Shown: positions 55,818 to 64,000 of the stretch, in pieces | Layout of the letters: each line of letters starts with the position of its first letter | Position numbering within the stretch: position 1 is the first letter of the stretch | Source: Opitutia bacterium | GTDB lineage: Bacteria; Verrucomicrobiota; Verrucomicrobiia; Opitutales; Opitutaceae | Assembly: GCA_947472765.1 (NCBI GenBank) | Contig: CANJCM010000005.1 | Location: forward strand, 1-64,000 | DNA length: 64,000 bases | Reading direction: 5' to 3' | Notes under the pieces: model-generated | Database searches by the model: none | The model's input: the letters and a program-made list of their open reading frames with translations, nothing else | Told to the model about the DNA's origin: nothing | Program-made: the position numbers and the translations under genes

Positions 55818-55952
55818 CCGATTTGCGATTACCGATTTTCAATTCTCAATTTTCAATCCGGGTCGAACACGCCGGGGCTCGTCGCGCCGTGGCGGTGGCG
55901 TTGGCCGGGATTGAAAATTGAGAATTGAAAATTGGTAATCTGGAATTTCGGG
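55818..55952. repeat. Long inverted repeat, copy 2
   Basis: Arms at 55827-55859 and 55908-55940 are 33 bases long and complementary at 32 positions, beginning GATTACC. The loop is GC-rich and shared with copy 1. Such strong stems would be a replication or transcription barrier, or a transposable non-coding element. Confidence 0.85.
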
Positions 55953-55985
55953 TGCTTCCCGCCGCTCGTCTCGAATGGGCCGACG

Positions 55986-56600
55986 TCAACTCGTGGGTCC
56001 CGCCGGTTCGCCGCCGGCGGCGGCGCCGTCGAGGAGGGTCCGCAACTGCCGGCCGAGCTGGTCCAACCGATACGGCTTCTGCACGATGACGTGCTGGCCG
56101 AGTTGCTCGAACTGGCGCCGGGACTCGGGTGTAATGTGGCCGCTGGTCACCATCACCCGCACCGTGGGACGGCAGACCCGGATGATTTTGAGGACGTCGA
56201 GGCCGCTCGCACCCGGCATGTTGAGGTCGAGGATCACGGCATCGATCCGACGCGATACGTCGCTGACTTTCTCGATCGCCTCGATTCCGGAGGAGGCATG
56301 CTCGGTCCGGTAGCCTTTGCGGCTGAAAGCGCTCGCGAGGACCGCGGGAACGGCCAGCTGGGCGCGCGGGGCGAGGGGCAGGAAGATGTGGAACGTGCTG
56401 CCGGTGCCCGGCGTGCTGTCGATATCGAGGTAACCGTGGTGGGAGACCACGATGCCGTCCCGACGACCCTCGCGCACGGGCACTATCACGTCCGGCACAA
56501 GGAGGTGAGCGGCACCGTGAACCGCGCGGTGAAACTTTAAATCGAGACAGGTATCGTCCGGTTGCCACCTGCGCGGCGAGCAGTCCTTCGCGCCTGGTTC
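55986..56600 (-). pseudogene. Decayed hybrid histidine kinase remnant
   Basis: Read on the minus strand, the recognisable stretch starts in an HATPase C-terminus (HHGYLDIDSTPGTGSTFHIF) and jumps straight into the middle of a receiver domain (AFSRKGYRTEHASSGIEAIE, then DAVILDLNMPGASGLDVLK). The receiver lacks its first strand and acidic pair, and the kinase lacks everything before the last HATPase box. The upstream end is abutted by the MFS transporter gene. It looks like the 3' remnant of a deleted hybrid kinase gene with an internal deletion. An annotated 205-codon open frame covers it but begins in unlike sequence. Confidence 0.7.
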
Positions 56601-56609
56601 CACTCCAGT

Positions 56610-57872
56610 TTAGGCCGCCGGTGCCGGCTCGGTCGAACCGCGCCAGACGACCGGAGCAACTTCGCCGAGACCAAAAATGTAACCGGCCGCGCCGGTCAGC
56701 GTGACGATGCCGGTGGCGGCGAAGGCCCAGAAGAAATGTCCGGTGCGCCCCACAACGAAGCCGGTGAGGGCCGGCGCGACCACGCCGGCGAGATTCGCCG
56801 TGAAATTCTGCATGCCCGACCAGCGCCCCACCGCCGCCGGACCGGCGAGGGTGTGCGTGATGGTCCAGTGGCTGGAGGCGAAGATTCCGTACGCGACGCT
56901 GGCAAACATCAGCAGCGCCATCGCAGGGAAGGTTCCCGGCACCAGCGGGACAAAGATGATCAGCGTCGCAAGCCCGAGCCCGGTGGCGGTGCAGGTTTTT
57001 CGGACCTTGGTCACGGAGACCCCACGCGCGAGGGCTCGATACGACCACCAGCCCGCCAGCATCGTCGCCGCGGCCGAGAACAAAGGCGGCAGCGAACCCA
57101 CCGCCGCCATCATACCCATTGTGAAGTGCCGTTCCTCGACGAGGTAATACGGCAGCCAGGTTAGCAGAAAATAGATGAAGTAGTTGCCGCAGAAATGTCC
57201 GGTGAACGTCGGCCAGATCGCCGGCTGGCGGAGAATTTCCCGCACGCTGGGCTGCGGTCCCACCGCCGGGCCCTCCCTCTTCACTTCTTTCGGCATCCAC
57301 TTGAACCAGAAGGGTAGCCAGATCAGCGCGCCGACGCCGAGCGCGACGAAGAACGGCCGCCAGCCGAAGCGCGCCACGAGCAAGCCACCGAACAGCGTGC
57401 CGAGGGCCGGGCCCACCTTGGAGCCGGCGTCGATCATCGCGTTCGCCATCCCGCGCTGTCGCTCATTGAGCCGCGCGGTCAGAATCTTGGCGTAGCATGG
57501 ATAGGCCACGGACTCCCCTGCGCCCAGCACCAGCCGCAACAGGAGCAGCGTCGTGAAGCTTCCGATCAAACCGGTGGCGGCGGTGGCCACGGACCAGACG
57601 AAGAAGCCGCCGGCCATGACCCAGTTCACATCCCAGCGATCAACGAGCCAGCCGGACACGAGTTGAAAGACCGAATACGTCCAGAAAAACGACGAGAGCA
57701 GAAGACCGAGCTGGCTGGGCGTGATGCCGAGCTCCCCTTTGAGCAGCGGGGCGGCAATCGAAAGGTTGCCGCGGTCGATGTAGTTGATCGCCACGGAAAC
57801 AACGAGCAGCGCGATCACCGGCCATTGCGCAGCGGGCTTTTTCCGGGGGGAGGACGGAAGGGCGTGGGCCAT
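56610..57872 (-). CDS. MFS transporter (anion:cation symporter/hexuronate-like)
   Basis: A 420-residue permease with about twelve membrane segments. The MFS signature between helices 2 and 3 is GWLVDRWDVNW (of the GxxxDRxGRR type), and helix 1 ends VAINYIDRGNLSIAAPLLK, the start typical of the ACS family that moves sugar acids and phosphorylated anions. The helix 4 region is LVLGAGESVAYPC, another ACS point. The substrate cannot be told. It starts 21 bases after a perfect 14-bp palindrome. Confidence 0.92.
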   Translation of the reverse strand: MAHALPSSPRKKPAAQWPVIALLVVSVAINYIDRGNLSIAAPLLKGELGITPSQLGLLLSSFFWTYSVFQLVSGWLVDRWDVNWVMAGGFFVWSVATAATGLIGSFTTLLLLRLVLGAGESVAYPCYAKILTARLNERQRGMANAMIDAGSKVGPALGTLFGGLLVARFGWRPFFVALGVGALIWLPFWFKWMPKEVKREGPAVGPQPSVREILRQPAIWPTFTGHFCGNYFIYFLLTWLPYYLVEERHFTMGMMAAVGSLPPLFSAAATMLAGWWSYRALARGVSVTKVRKTCTATGLGLATLIIFVPLVPGTFPAMALLMFASVAYGIFASSHWTITHTLAGPAAVGRWSGMQNFTANLAGVVAPALTGFVVGRTGHFFWAFAATGIVTLTGAAGYIFGLGEVAPVVWRGSTEPAPAA

Positions 57873-58181
57873 TGCTTCGGATTGTCCGGTCCCGTTGAAT
57901 ATTCAACCCGGAATCCGGGTTTCTCTGGCCGCCGCGCATTCCTCGTCCGACGCCACCGGATCCCGGTCCTCAAGATATTCCTGCAGCTTTTTAGCAGCGT
58001 GGGCGGGCGCGCCGGGGACGTCGTTTAAAATTCCGGCGCGAGTTTTCCGCCATCGCCACGCGATTCCGGCGAACCGCGGACCCGCTGATCGGTCAGTCCT
58101 AATTGAGCGGTGCGCCTGCTACACTACGGTAGCAAAATTGAAGGTGCTATTTTTCGCCGCGGTCCTCCTTTTCTAAAAGAT
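57873..58181. other. 309-base divergent region between the MFS gene and a small protein gene
   Basis: No gene is seen. It holds the palindrome GTTGAATATTCAAC (57894-57907) near the MFS start and an AT-rich segment near 58140-58181 that likely carries the promoter of the small protein gene (TTTTTCGCCGC, TTCTAAAAGATATG). Nothing else stands out. Confidence 0.5.
57894..57907. promoter_or_regulatory. 14-bp palindromic operator candidate upstream of MFS gene
   Basis: GTTGAATATTCAAC is a perfect inverted repeat centred on the ATAT pair, 22 bases upstream of the MFS start codon. Its size and AT-rich centre suit a dimeric GntR- or LacI-like repressor; no regulator gene is adjacent. Confidence 0.5.
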
Positions 58182-58385
58182 ATGGGTCAGAAAAAACAAA
58201 TCAACGCGCGCGTCCCGGACAATCTGCACAAGGTGATCTTGGAGCGCGCCACATTGATTGAGGAGACCCAAGGCGGATACCTGAGCCTCATCGCCCAGTG
58301 GTGGTATGCTCAAGGCAACCCACCGGTGAACGAGTATGAGGCGCGCCTGCTGGCGGAGCAGAAGTCCACCGAACCCGGCAAGTAG
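58182..58385 (+). CDS. Small ribbon-helix-helix-like protein, 67 aa
   Basis: A 67-residue protein beginning MGQKKQINARVPDNLHKVILERA. The short basic strand INARVPDNL followed by two helices is the shape of CopG/Arc-type DNA-binding proteins and of some antitoxins. No toxin gene follows. The ATG at 58182 is preferred over a start 24 codons upstream that runs through AT-rich noncoding sequence. Function unassigned. Confidence 0.65.
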   Translation: MGQKKQINARVPDNLHKVILERATLIEETQGGYLSLIAQWWYAQGNPPVNEYEARLLAEQKSTEPGK

Positions 58386-58391
58386 TCGGCG

Positions 58392-58700
58392 TCACCAGGA
58401 CGCGAGCAGCGCCACAAGTTCCCGCTCGGGATCCTCGTGCTGCTGCTGCCGCGCGAGTTCGAGGGCGTTCTCGAGCAGCGGCCGCGCCTCTTCCCGGTGC
58501 CCCAGTTCCAGCAGGAGTTTGCCGAGAAGAATCCGTGGCATCATCCAGTCGGCGCGCGAGGCGACGCAGACTTCGTAGTGGGGAACCGCCGCCGCTCCCT
58601 GGCCTTCCGCGACCAGCGCCTGGGCGAGGCTGAAGCGAAACAGCGGGTTGGCCGGATCGCGGGCAACGAGCGCCGCAAAATTTTCCGCCCGCGTCGGCAC
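58392..58700 (-). CDS. Tetratricopeptide-repeat protein, 102 aa
   Basis: A 102-residue helical protein starting with GTG. Three TPR-like helix pairs are visible: NPLFRFSLAQALVAEGQGAA, MMPRILLGKLLLELGHREEA and a degenerate first unit. It follows the PP2C gene by five bases, probably as the last gene of the dinG-PP2C-TPR operon, and would be a protein-interaction module. Confidence 0.8.
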   Translation of the reverse strand: MPTRAENFAALVARDPANPLFRFSLAQALVAEGQGAAAVPHYEVCVASRADWMMPRILLGKLLLELGHREEARPLLENALELARQQQHEDPERELVALLASW

Positions 58701-58705
58701 GCTGC

Positions 58706-59428
58706 TTAAAGCGAATCGACGAACACCACGACGCCCGTGGCGTTGTCCGGACCACCGCGCCGGACCGCGAGGGTCACGAGTTCATCAATCACGGCCTGGG
58801 GATTCGCGCCCCCGGTCAGGAGCGTCCCGATTTCGGAGTTCGGGATCATCCGGGTCACTCCATCGGTGCAGAACAGGTAACGATCGCCCGCCACGAGCGG
58901 ACGCTCAATGATGTCGACCTCGGGCGGCGTCGGCTGGCCGATGCAGCGGGTGAGCGCATTGCGATTGGCCTCGTGGTAATAGATCACGTCACCGCGCGCG
59001 CGCCGCAGCCGGGCCTCGTTCTCCACGGAGTGATCCTCGCTCAACTGCAGGAACTCGGTCCCCCGCACGCCGTAGCAGCGGGAGTCACCGACGTGCGCAA
59101 TCCGGAGGACATTGGCCTGCACGCAGGCGAAGGTCAGCGTGGTGCCGATGCCCATGGCCGGGCTCATCTTGCGGCCGAGCGCGGCGACCATCTCGTTGGT
59201 GTGGTGGACAATCGCCACCAAGTCCGCCGCCCGGTCCGGCGGGAGCGCGTGAAACGCCCCGACGATCTCGTCCGCGGCCAGCTGGGCGGCCTCACCGCCT
59301 CCGGGCAACCCGCCCACGCCATCCGCGACCCCAAACACCAGGCAGCCCTCATCGAGGATGAAGCGGTCTTCATTTTCACGGCGAACCCGTCCGATGTCGG
59401 TGAGCGCCGCGGTGCGAAGTGACAGCAT
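58706..59428 (-). CDS. PP2C-family serine/threonine protein phosphatase
   Basis: A 240-residue metal-dependent phosphatase. All motifs are clear: RRENEDR near residue 16, FGVADGVGG, GIGTTLTF, IAHVGDSRCYG, FCTDGVTR and GGPDNATGVVVFV. It is cytosolic, with no membrane segment, and lies between dinG and a TPR gene in a minus-strand operon. A partner Ser/Thr kinase is not in the window. Confidence 0.94.
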   Translation of the reverse strand: MLSLRTAALTDIGRVRRENEDRFILDEGCLVFGVADGVGGLPGGGEAAQLAADEIVGAFHALPPDRAADLVAIVHHTNEMVAALGRKMSPAMGIGTTLTFACVQANVLRIAHVGDSRCYGVRGTEFLQLSEDHSVENEARLRRARGDVIYYHEANRNALTRCIGQPTPPEVDIIERPLVAGDRYLFCTDGVTRMIPNSEIGTLLTGGANPQAVIDELVTLAVRRGGPDNATGVVVFVDSL

Positions 59429-59458
59429 GGTTGAGCGCGACCCTAGGTGCCGCGGTGA

Positions 59459-61534
59459 CTAGGCGAAAGGATGAAATTGCGCCTCCCGGGTTTCGCGGGT
59501 GAGCACCGTGAACTCCGGCTGGGGCAGCGAAGCCACGAAGAGCCGGCCATAGCTCTTCGCGAGCACCCGCGAATCGAGAATCGTGATCAGCCCGCGATCG
59601 CTCGCCCGCCGGATGAGCCGGCCGACCCCCTGCCGGAACTTGATCAACGCGTCGGGCAGGGTGAGCTCCTGAAACGGCTGGCCGCCTTCATCGCGGATCC
59701 GATCGCTGCGCGCCTCGGTAATCGGGTGGGTGGGCGGATCGAACGGCAGCCGGGTGATGACGACCTGGCCCAGCGCGTCGCCGGGCACATCCACCCCGGT
59801 CCAGAAACTATCCGTGCCGAAGAGGACCGCATTGCCGAGTGAACGCATGCTTCGCGCCAGCTCGGTGCGCGACAGGTCCGCGCCCTGCATCAGGAACGGC
59901 CGGCCCGCCAGGCGGTATTTCTCCTCCACCAGCGCGGCCACCGCGCGCATGTCACTATAACTCGTGAAGAGCACCAGCGATCCGCCGGCGACCCGTTCCG
60001 TGCAGAACAGGATGTAGTCCGCGAGCACATCGAGCGCGAGGCGGGCCTCTTGGGCGGTCGGCAGCGGGACATCGTTCGCCACGAAGACCCGCATGTGGCG
60101 CGCGAAGTCGAACGGCGAAGCCACGATGGCCGCCCGCGCCTCTTCCGCTCCCACCCGCCGGGCATACGGCGCCATTTCCCCGCCGACCGCGAGCGTGGCA
60201 CTCGTACAGGTCACGGAGGTGCCGCGGCCAAACAGATGTTTCCTTAACTCCGGAGCCACGTCGATCGGCGCGCTCCGGAGGGTCACAATGGTTTCCTTCC
60301 GGCCGCCGCGCTCCGCCCAGTAAACGTGCCCCGGATCGCCGAGCGTCAGCCATTCGGTCGCGCCGGCCTGAATCGCCTTCAACTTCTGCTTCTGCTCCAG
60401 CAGTTCGTCGCGCTCGCGTCCGTCCTCGAGCTTGTCCGCCAGCCGGGAGACGAGCCGGTGCAGGACGTCGAGCGGTTGATCCAGCATCGGCTCCGCGGCG
60501 CCGGTCTCACGCAGCCGGACGATCGAGCGCTCCCGCAGCAGCGACTGCCCGATGAAGTCGAAGAACTGGCGGGACGCGTCCAACGCATCCTGCACGAGCT
60601 GCTGCGCCTCGGCCCCGCCGAGCTTGCGGAGCACGCCGCGTTTCGTCCGCGGATTGAAGAGATACTTGAGCGCCCGATCCACGCCGTAGCTCGAGAGCGA
60701 CAACCCGAAGTTCTGCGTCGCGACCTCCGGCACCGTGTGCGCCTCGTCGAGCACCAGAAAGTCATCCGCGAACAACACGCCCTTCGCATCCGCCCCCGCG
60801 CCCTGGGCCTGGGCGCCACCGGCGTTGATCAAGGCGAACAGCAGCGCGTGATTGACGATGACGAGATTCGCCGACCGCAGCCGGGCGCGGGCCCGCTGGT
60901 AAAAGCACTTCTGGCCGTCGCAGTGCTTGCGCGAGCAGGAGGAGGAATCGGCGCTCACTGCATCCCAGACCTCGGCCCGCGGGGCCGGTTTCAGCTCGTG
61001 GCGGATGCCGGTGGTCGTCGTATCGGACCAGGCCGCAATACGCTGCAACTCGTCGTAGTCGGCATCGGCGAGCAGCGTGGCCCGATCGGCGAGCGCGTGG
61101 CCAAGGCGCGTCGTGCAGAGGTAGTTCGATTTGCCGACGAGCACGGCGGACTTGAAATCTCGATACGCGGCCAGTTCCGGCCGCGAGGCGAAGAGCCGGC
61201 GGCAGACCGGGAGATCGTTGGACTCGAGTTGCTCCTGCAGGGCGATCGTGTGGGTGGAGACGATCAGTTGCCGCGACTGATCGACGGCGCGGATCAGACC
61301 CGGGATGAGGTAGGCGAGGGACTTGCCCACGCCGGTGCCGGCTTCGAAGAGCAGCGGTGCGTCGGCCTCCATCCCGGCCGCGACCGCGCGCGCCATCGCC
61401 TCCTGCTGGGGGCGGTGTTCCAGGTCCAGCGCCTCCTGCAGCCAGCCGCCCTCGGCAAAGATCTTCGGGGTCAGGACGGGCGCATGGCTCGCGGGTGCGG
61501 GCGCCGAACCGGTGTCTTCGCTTAGGCCGATCAT
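59459..61534 (-). CDS. dinG: DinG-family ATP-dependent helicase
   Basis: A 691-residue superfamily 2, XPD-like 5'-3' helicase. Walker A LLFEAGTGVGKSLAYLIPG is near residues 60-78, the iron-sulfur cluster is suggested by NYLC and the CSRKHCDGQKCFY run near residues 140-220, and the DEAH-type Walker B is FLVLDEAHTV. The C-terminal helicase domain ends with VGRLIRRASDRG. The cysteines match the four-cysteine pattern of the FeS members. It heads the operon with PP2C and TPR genes. Confidence 0.92.
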   Translation of the reverse strand: MIGLSEDTGSAPAPASHAPVLTPKIFAEGGWLQEALDLEHRPQQEAMARAVAAGMEADAPLLFEAGTGVGKSLAYLIPGLIRAVDQSRQLIVSTHTIALQEQLESNDLPVCRRLFASRPELAAYRDFKSAVLVGKSNYLCTTRLGHALADRATLLADADYDELQRIAAWSDTTTTGIRHELKPAPRAEVWDAVSADSSSCSRKHCDGQKCFYQRARARLRSANLVIVNHALLFALINAGGAQAQGAGADAKGVLFADDFLVLDEAHTVPEVATQNFGLSLSSYGVDRALKYLFNPRTKRGVLRKLGGAEAQQLVQDALDASRQFFDFIGQSLLRERSIVRLRETGAAEPMLDQPLDVLHRLVSRLADKLEDGRERDELLEQKQKLKAIQAGATEWLTLGDPGHVYWAERGGRKETIVTLRSAPIDVAPELRKHLFGRGTSVTCTSATLAVGGEMAPYARRVGAEEARAAIVASPFDFARHMRVFVANDVPLPTAQEARLALDVLADYILFCTERVAGGSLVLFTSYSDMRAVAALVEEKYRLAGRPFLMQGADLSRTELARSMRSLGNAVLFGTDSFWTGVDVPGDALGQVVITRLPFDPPTHPITEARSDRIRDEGGQPFQELTLPDALIKFRQGVGRLIRRASDRGLITILDSRVLAKSYGRLFVASLPQPEFTVLTRETREAQFHPFA

Positions 61535-61647
61535 CAGGTGAGCGCGAAGACGTGACGGCGTTCCCGGGCAAGATCAACCCCGCGCTGCCACGCATTCGCC
61601 GGGTTCGCGCGCTTGCAGTGAAATCCCGCCCTCGTTAAATTCATCTC

Positions 61648-62544
61648 ATGTTCGGCCGTCGTTTTTTTTCTGGTCCGCTCCTGGCCTCCGCGCTGCTCGC
61701 GCTGGCCGTCAGCACCGTCTCACCCCTGGCGATCTCCGCCCGCGCCGCCCAGCCGCAGTCCAGTCAGCCGTGGGAGAACGGCCTCGGCATGAAGTTCCTG
61801 CCGGTGGCCGGCACGGAGGTGCTCTTTTCCGTCTGGGAGACGCGAGTGCGGGATTTCGCGGCGTTCGTAGACGCCACGAAGTACGATGCGACCAAGGGCA
61901 TGCTCTCGGTGCGTGACGATGGCTGGCGGCAGAATGGCGACACCTGGCAGTCGCCTGGTTTTCCCCAGACGCCGCTGCATCCGGTGGTCGGCGTGAACTG
62001 GGAGGATGCGCGCGCGTTTTGTGCGTGGCTGACGGAATCCGAGCGGGCGGCCGGGCGGCTCGCGGCCAGCCAGGTGTACCGGCTTCCCACGGACGAGGAG
62101 TGGAGTGCGGCCATCGGATTGCCCCGCGAGCACGGTGGCACCCCCAAGGAGCGCAACGGCAAGGCGGGCGAGGTCTACTGGTGGGGTACGGCGTTTCCGC
62201 CGCCCGCGGGCGTGGGTAACTTCTCCGACGAAACCGCCAAGGGTGGCCGGCATCCGGATTGGAATATCGTGGTCGGATATAAAGACGGCTTCGAAGACGC
62301 TTCGCCCGTGGGCAGCTTCACGGCGACCAAGACCGGGCTCTACGATCTGACCGGCAATGCGTGGGAGTGGTGCGAGGACTTCTTCGACGGCAAGGCCGGC
62401 GCGAGGGTGCTGCGCGGCGGCGCGTACAGTCGGCTCGGGGCGCATCATCTCGAGGCTTCGTTCCGGCTCGATGTTGCGCCGCAGCGGCGGCGGGCGGATT
62501 TCGGCTTTCGGTGTGTCCTCGCGGCGGGCCCGGGCACGCCCTGA
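61648..62544 (+). CDS. FGE-sulfatase-domain protein lacking active-site cysteines
   Basis: A 298-residue exported protein with a signal peptide (residues 1-32, ASALLALAVSTVSPLAISARA). The SUMF1/FGE-like domain is recognised by VVGVNWEDARAFCAWL, YRLPTDEEWSAAIG, YDLTGNAWEWCEDFF, RVLRGGAYSR and the closing FGFRCV. True formylglycine-generating enzymes have two cysteines in the region after RGGxW; here that stretch (GAYSRLGAHHLEASFR) has none. It is thus probably a binding or structural FGE-like protein. Monocistronic. Confidence 0.85.
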   Translation: MFGRRFFSGPLLASALLALAVSTVSPLAISARAAQPQSSQPWENGLGMKFLPVAGTEVLFSVWETRVRDFAAFVDATKYDATKGMLSVRDDGWRQNGDTWQSPGFPQTPLHPVVGVNWEDARAFCAWLTESERAAGRLAASQVYRLPTDEEWSAAIGLPREHGGTPKERNGKAGEVYWWGTAFPPPAGVGNFSDETAKGGRHPDWNIVVGYKDGFEDASPVGSFTATKTGLYDLTGNAWEWCEDFFDGKAGARVLRGGAYSRLGAHHLEASFRLDVAPQRRRADFGFRCVLAAGPGTP

Positions 62545-62625
62545 GTCAATGGGCAAAGTGCCGGTGTCGGCCGAAGAAGTGTTTGAATTTGCGACCCCGG
62601 TACGCCGGGGCGATTCTCGCGCCTA

Positions 62626-64000
62626 ATGGAACACCGCCACAACGGGGCCCACAATTGGATCGAGGAGCTGGTTGCGTTCCTTCGGACGCAGCCCGCGGTG
62701 AGCGCCGTCCGGATCGATCCCACGGCGCAGAAGGTGGAAGTGGCCACCATCGGCAATGTCGCCCTCGAAGGCCTGGAGGAGAAACTGGCCGAAACGATCG
62801 CGGCCATCGAAGCCGAGCTGGCGACCAAGGGTTTCAGCCAGGCACCCGCCGGTTACTCCATCCGCCGCGAAGGCGCTGCCACGGTCGTGGGTCGCGACTC
62901 CTGCACCACCGCGGAAAAAATGTGGCTCTGGCGGGAGATGGAGTGGCCGGAAATCAAGGCCGAGCCGACCGCGGCGGATCAGGAGTGGCGGCTGCTCGCG
63001 GTCCTGGCGACGATTTGCGGGGCCGCCGGAATCATCGGCGTGGCGGCCGGCTATCTCGCCCCCGAAATCAAGTGGCTGCCGCGGGTCTTTTTTCTCATCG
63101 GACTCGTCACCGGCGGCTGGGATGCCGCGATCGACACGTGGAAGAGCCTGCGCAAGGGCGACGTGGACATTCATTTCCTGATGCTCGCCGTCGCGGTGGG
63201 CGCGATGTTCATCGACGCCTGGGGCGAGGCCGTGCTGCTGCTCTTCCTTTTTTCCGCCTCCGGCGCGATGGAGGAGTACGCCCTCGATCGCACGCAGCGC
63301 GAAGTCAGCGCCCTCCTCAAGAGTTCGCCCAAGCGCGCCACGATTGTCCTCGCGGACGGCTCGGAGCACGAAATCGCGGTCGAGGAACTGCAACTGCGGC
63401 ACCGGGTGCGCGTGAAGCCCGGCGAAGGCTTCGCGGCGGACGGAGTGGTGGTCCTCGGGAAGAGCGCCAGCGACGAGTCCACGCTGACGGGCGAGGCGGC
63501 GCCGGTGGAAAAGAACGTCGGCGATCAAGTCTTCAGCGGGACCATCAACCTCTGGGGACTGGTTGAGTTCGACGTCGTGCGACTGCCGGCGGAGAGCACG
63601 CTGCAAAAGATCATCCGGCTGATCCAGACGGCCCAGAAGCTGAAGGCACCGAGCGAGCGGTTCACCGATCGCTTCGGCACGGGTTACACCTACGCGGTGA
63701 TCGGCGGTTCCTTCCTGATGTTTCTCATCTGGTGGCAGGGCTTCCACCTGCCGGCGTTTACGAACACGCCCGAGACGCGCTCCGCCTTTTACCGGGCCAT
63801 GACGCTGATGGTCGTCGCGAGTCCGTGCGCGCTGGTGCTGTCAATTCCGTCGGCGATTCTCGCGGCGATTGCCTGGGGTGCGAGACATGGCGTGCTCTTT
63901 CGTGGCGGCGCGGCGATCGAGAAGCTGGCCGACGTGGGCGTCGTGGCCCTCGACAAGACCGGCACCCTGACGACCGGCGAACTCAGTGTGGTCGGTTCCG
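62626..64000 (+). CDS. Heavy-metal P-type ATPase, P1B-4-like (5' part, cut by window end)
   Basis: The first 458 codons are present; the reading frame is open to the end of the window. The N-terminus is a ferredoxin-like HMA fold without the CxxC motif. Membrane helices follow, then the actuator TLTGEAAPVEK, the TM6 metal-site motif SPCALVL and the phosphorylation loop DKTGTLTTGE. The SPC form, rather than CPC, is typical of P1B-4 pumps for Co2+, Zn2+ or Fe2+. The ATG at 62626 lies 82 bases after the FGE-like gene. Confidence 0.88.
   Translation, partial: MEHRHNGAHNWIEELVAFLRTQPAVSAVRIDPTAQKVEVATIGNVALEGLEEKLAETIAAIEAELATKGFSQAPAGYSIRREGAATVVGRDSCTTAEKMWLWREMEWPEIKAEPTAADQEWRLLAVLATICGAAGIIGVAAGYLAPEIKWLPRVFFLIGLVTGGWDAAIDTWKSLRKGDVDIHFLMLAVAVGAMFIDAWGEAVLLLFLFSASGAMEEYALDRTQREVSALLKSSPKRATIVLADGSEHEIAVEELQLRHRVRVKPGEGFAADGVVVLGKSASDESTLTGEAAPVEKNVGDQVFSGTINLWGLVEFDVVRLPAESTLQKIIRLIQTAQKLKAPSERFTDRFGTGYTYAVIGGSFLMFLIWWQGFHLPAFTNTPETRSAFYRAMTLMVVASPCALVLSIPSAILAAIAWGARHGVLFRGGAAIEKLADVGVVALDKTGTLTTGELSVVGS

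Larger units (their letters stand above)
55140..55985. other. 846-base intergenic region rich in inverted repeats
   Basis: No supportable gene lies between the tRNA and the kinase fragment. It holds two copies of a long AT-flanked inverted repeat (55269-55396 and 55818-55952), a direct-repeat tract of GAGAACGAGAACGATTACGAG type near 55480-55511, and one family-2 REP-like unit at 55734-55760. Short open frames across it show no family features. Confidence 0.6.

Noticed and set aside
58182-58700. Toxin-antitoxin pair
   Set aside because: The small RHH-like gene is convergent with a TPR gene that belongs to the dinG operon; no toxin fold is seen.

Overview
The window is about 64 kb of high-GC chromosomal DNA that most likely comes from a member of the Opitutaceae (phylum Verrucomicrobiota). 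The clues are a prepilin-like operon resembling the Verru_Chthon cassette, a rho gene with a long low-complexity N-terminal extension next to pilus ATPase genes, a second rho gene, a two-component-propeller hybrid kinase, and many REP-like intergenic palindromes. The genus is an inference. No phage, plasmid, CRISPR or resistance region is visible; most of the window is core metabolism with small accessory pockets.

Region by region. 0.2-3.4 kb holds a peptide-transporter lipoprotein, two lineage-specific hypotheticals and a candidate small RNA. 3.4-12.4 kb is a sulfur-assimilation region: cysC-cobA-cbiX on the minus strand face cysH-cysD-cysN-rrf2 on the plus strand across a structured leader, followed by an orphan NrtA/NasS-like binding protein, a divergent LysR regulator and serine acetyltransferase. 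12.5-17.1 kb holds a PIN-PhoH protein and a minus-strand operon of def, a Gfo/Idh/MocA oxidoreductase, a cobalamin adenosyltransferase and a membrane protein. 17.3-23.0 kb is the most unusual locus: a LuxR-type response regulator, a very large hybrid sensor kinase and, divergent from the kinase, a 60-residue signal-peptide-bearing peptide followed 11 bases later by a stand-alone YcaO-domain protein.

23-33.8 kb holds a GNAT acetyltransferase, ComM, a CBM9-like/DUF5916 outer-membrane protein, an HD-domain protein, coaE and rho. 33.8-39.4 kb carries two GspE/PilB-type ATPases, PilT and a GspF/PilC inner-membrane protein. 39.4-48.3 kb has an OB-HD nuclease-like protein, an isochorismatase-like hydrolase, hisF, an S23/four-helix-bundle gene bracketed by heptad repeats, a second rho and acetyl-CoA synthetase. 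48.4-55.1 kb is a six-gene prepilin-like operon with overlapping start and stop codons, followed by tRNA-Met. 55.2-64 kb contains long inverted repeats, a decayed hybrid-kinase fragment, an MFS transporter, a dinG-PP2C-TPR operon, an FGE-like protein without active-site cysteines and the first 458 codons of a P1B-type metal ATPase cut by the window end.

How the parts fit. The cys genes activate and reduce sulfate while cobA and cbiX make the siroheme needed by sulfite reductase, which is not in the window; cysE supplies O-acetylserine. The ATPases and GspF at 34-39 kb are plausible motors for the prepilin-like proteins at 48-54 kb. The strongest candidate for an undescribed system is the peptide-YcaO pair with its palindromic operator and neighbouring two-component genes. 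It has the layout of a ribosomally made, modified and exported peptide, but lacks the usual partner proteins of known YcaO pathways.
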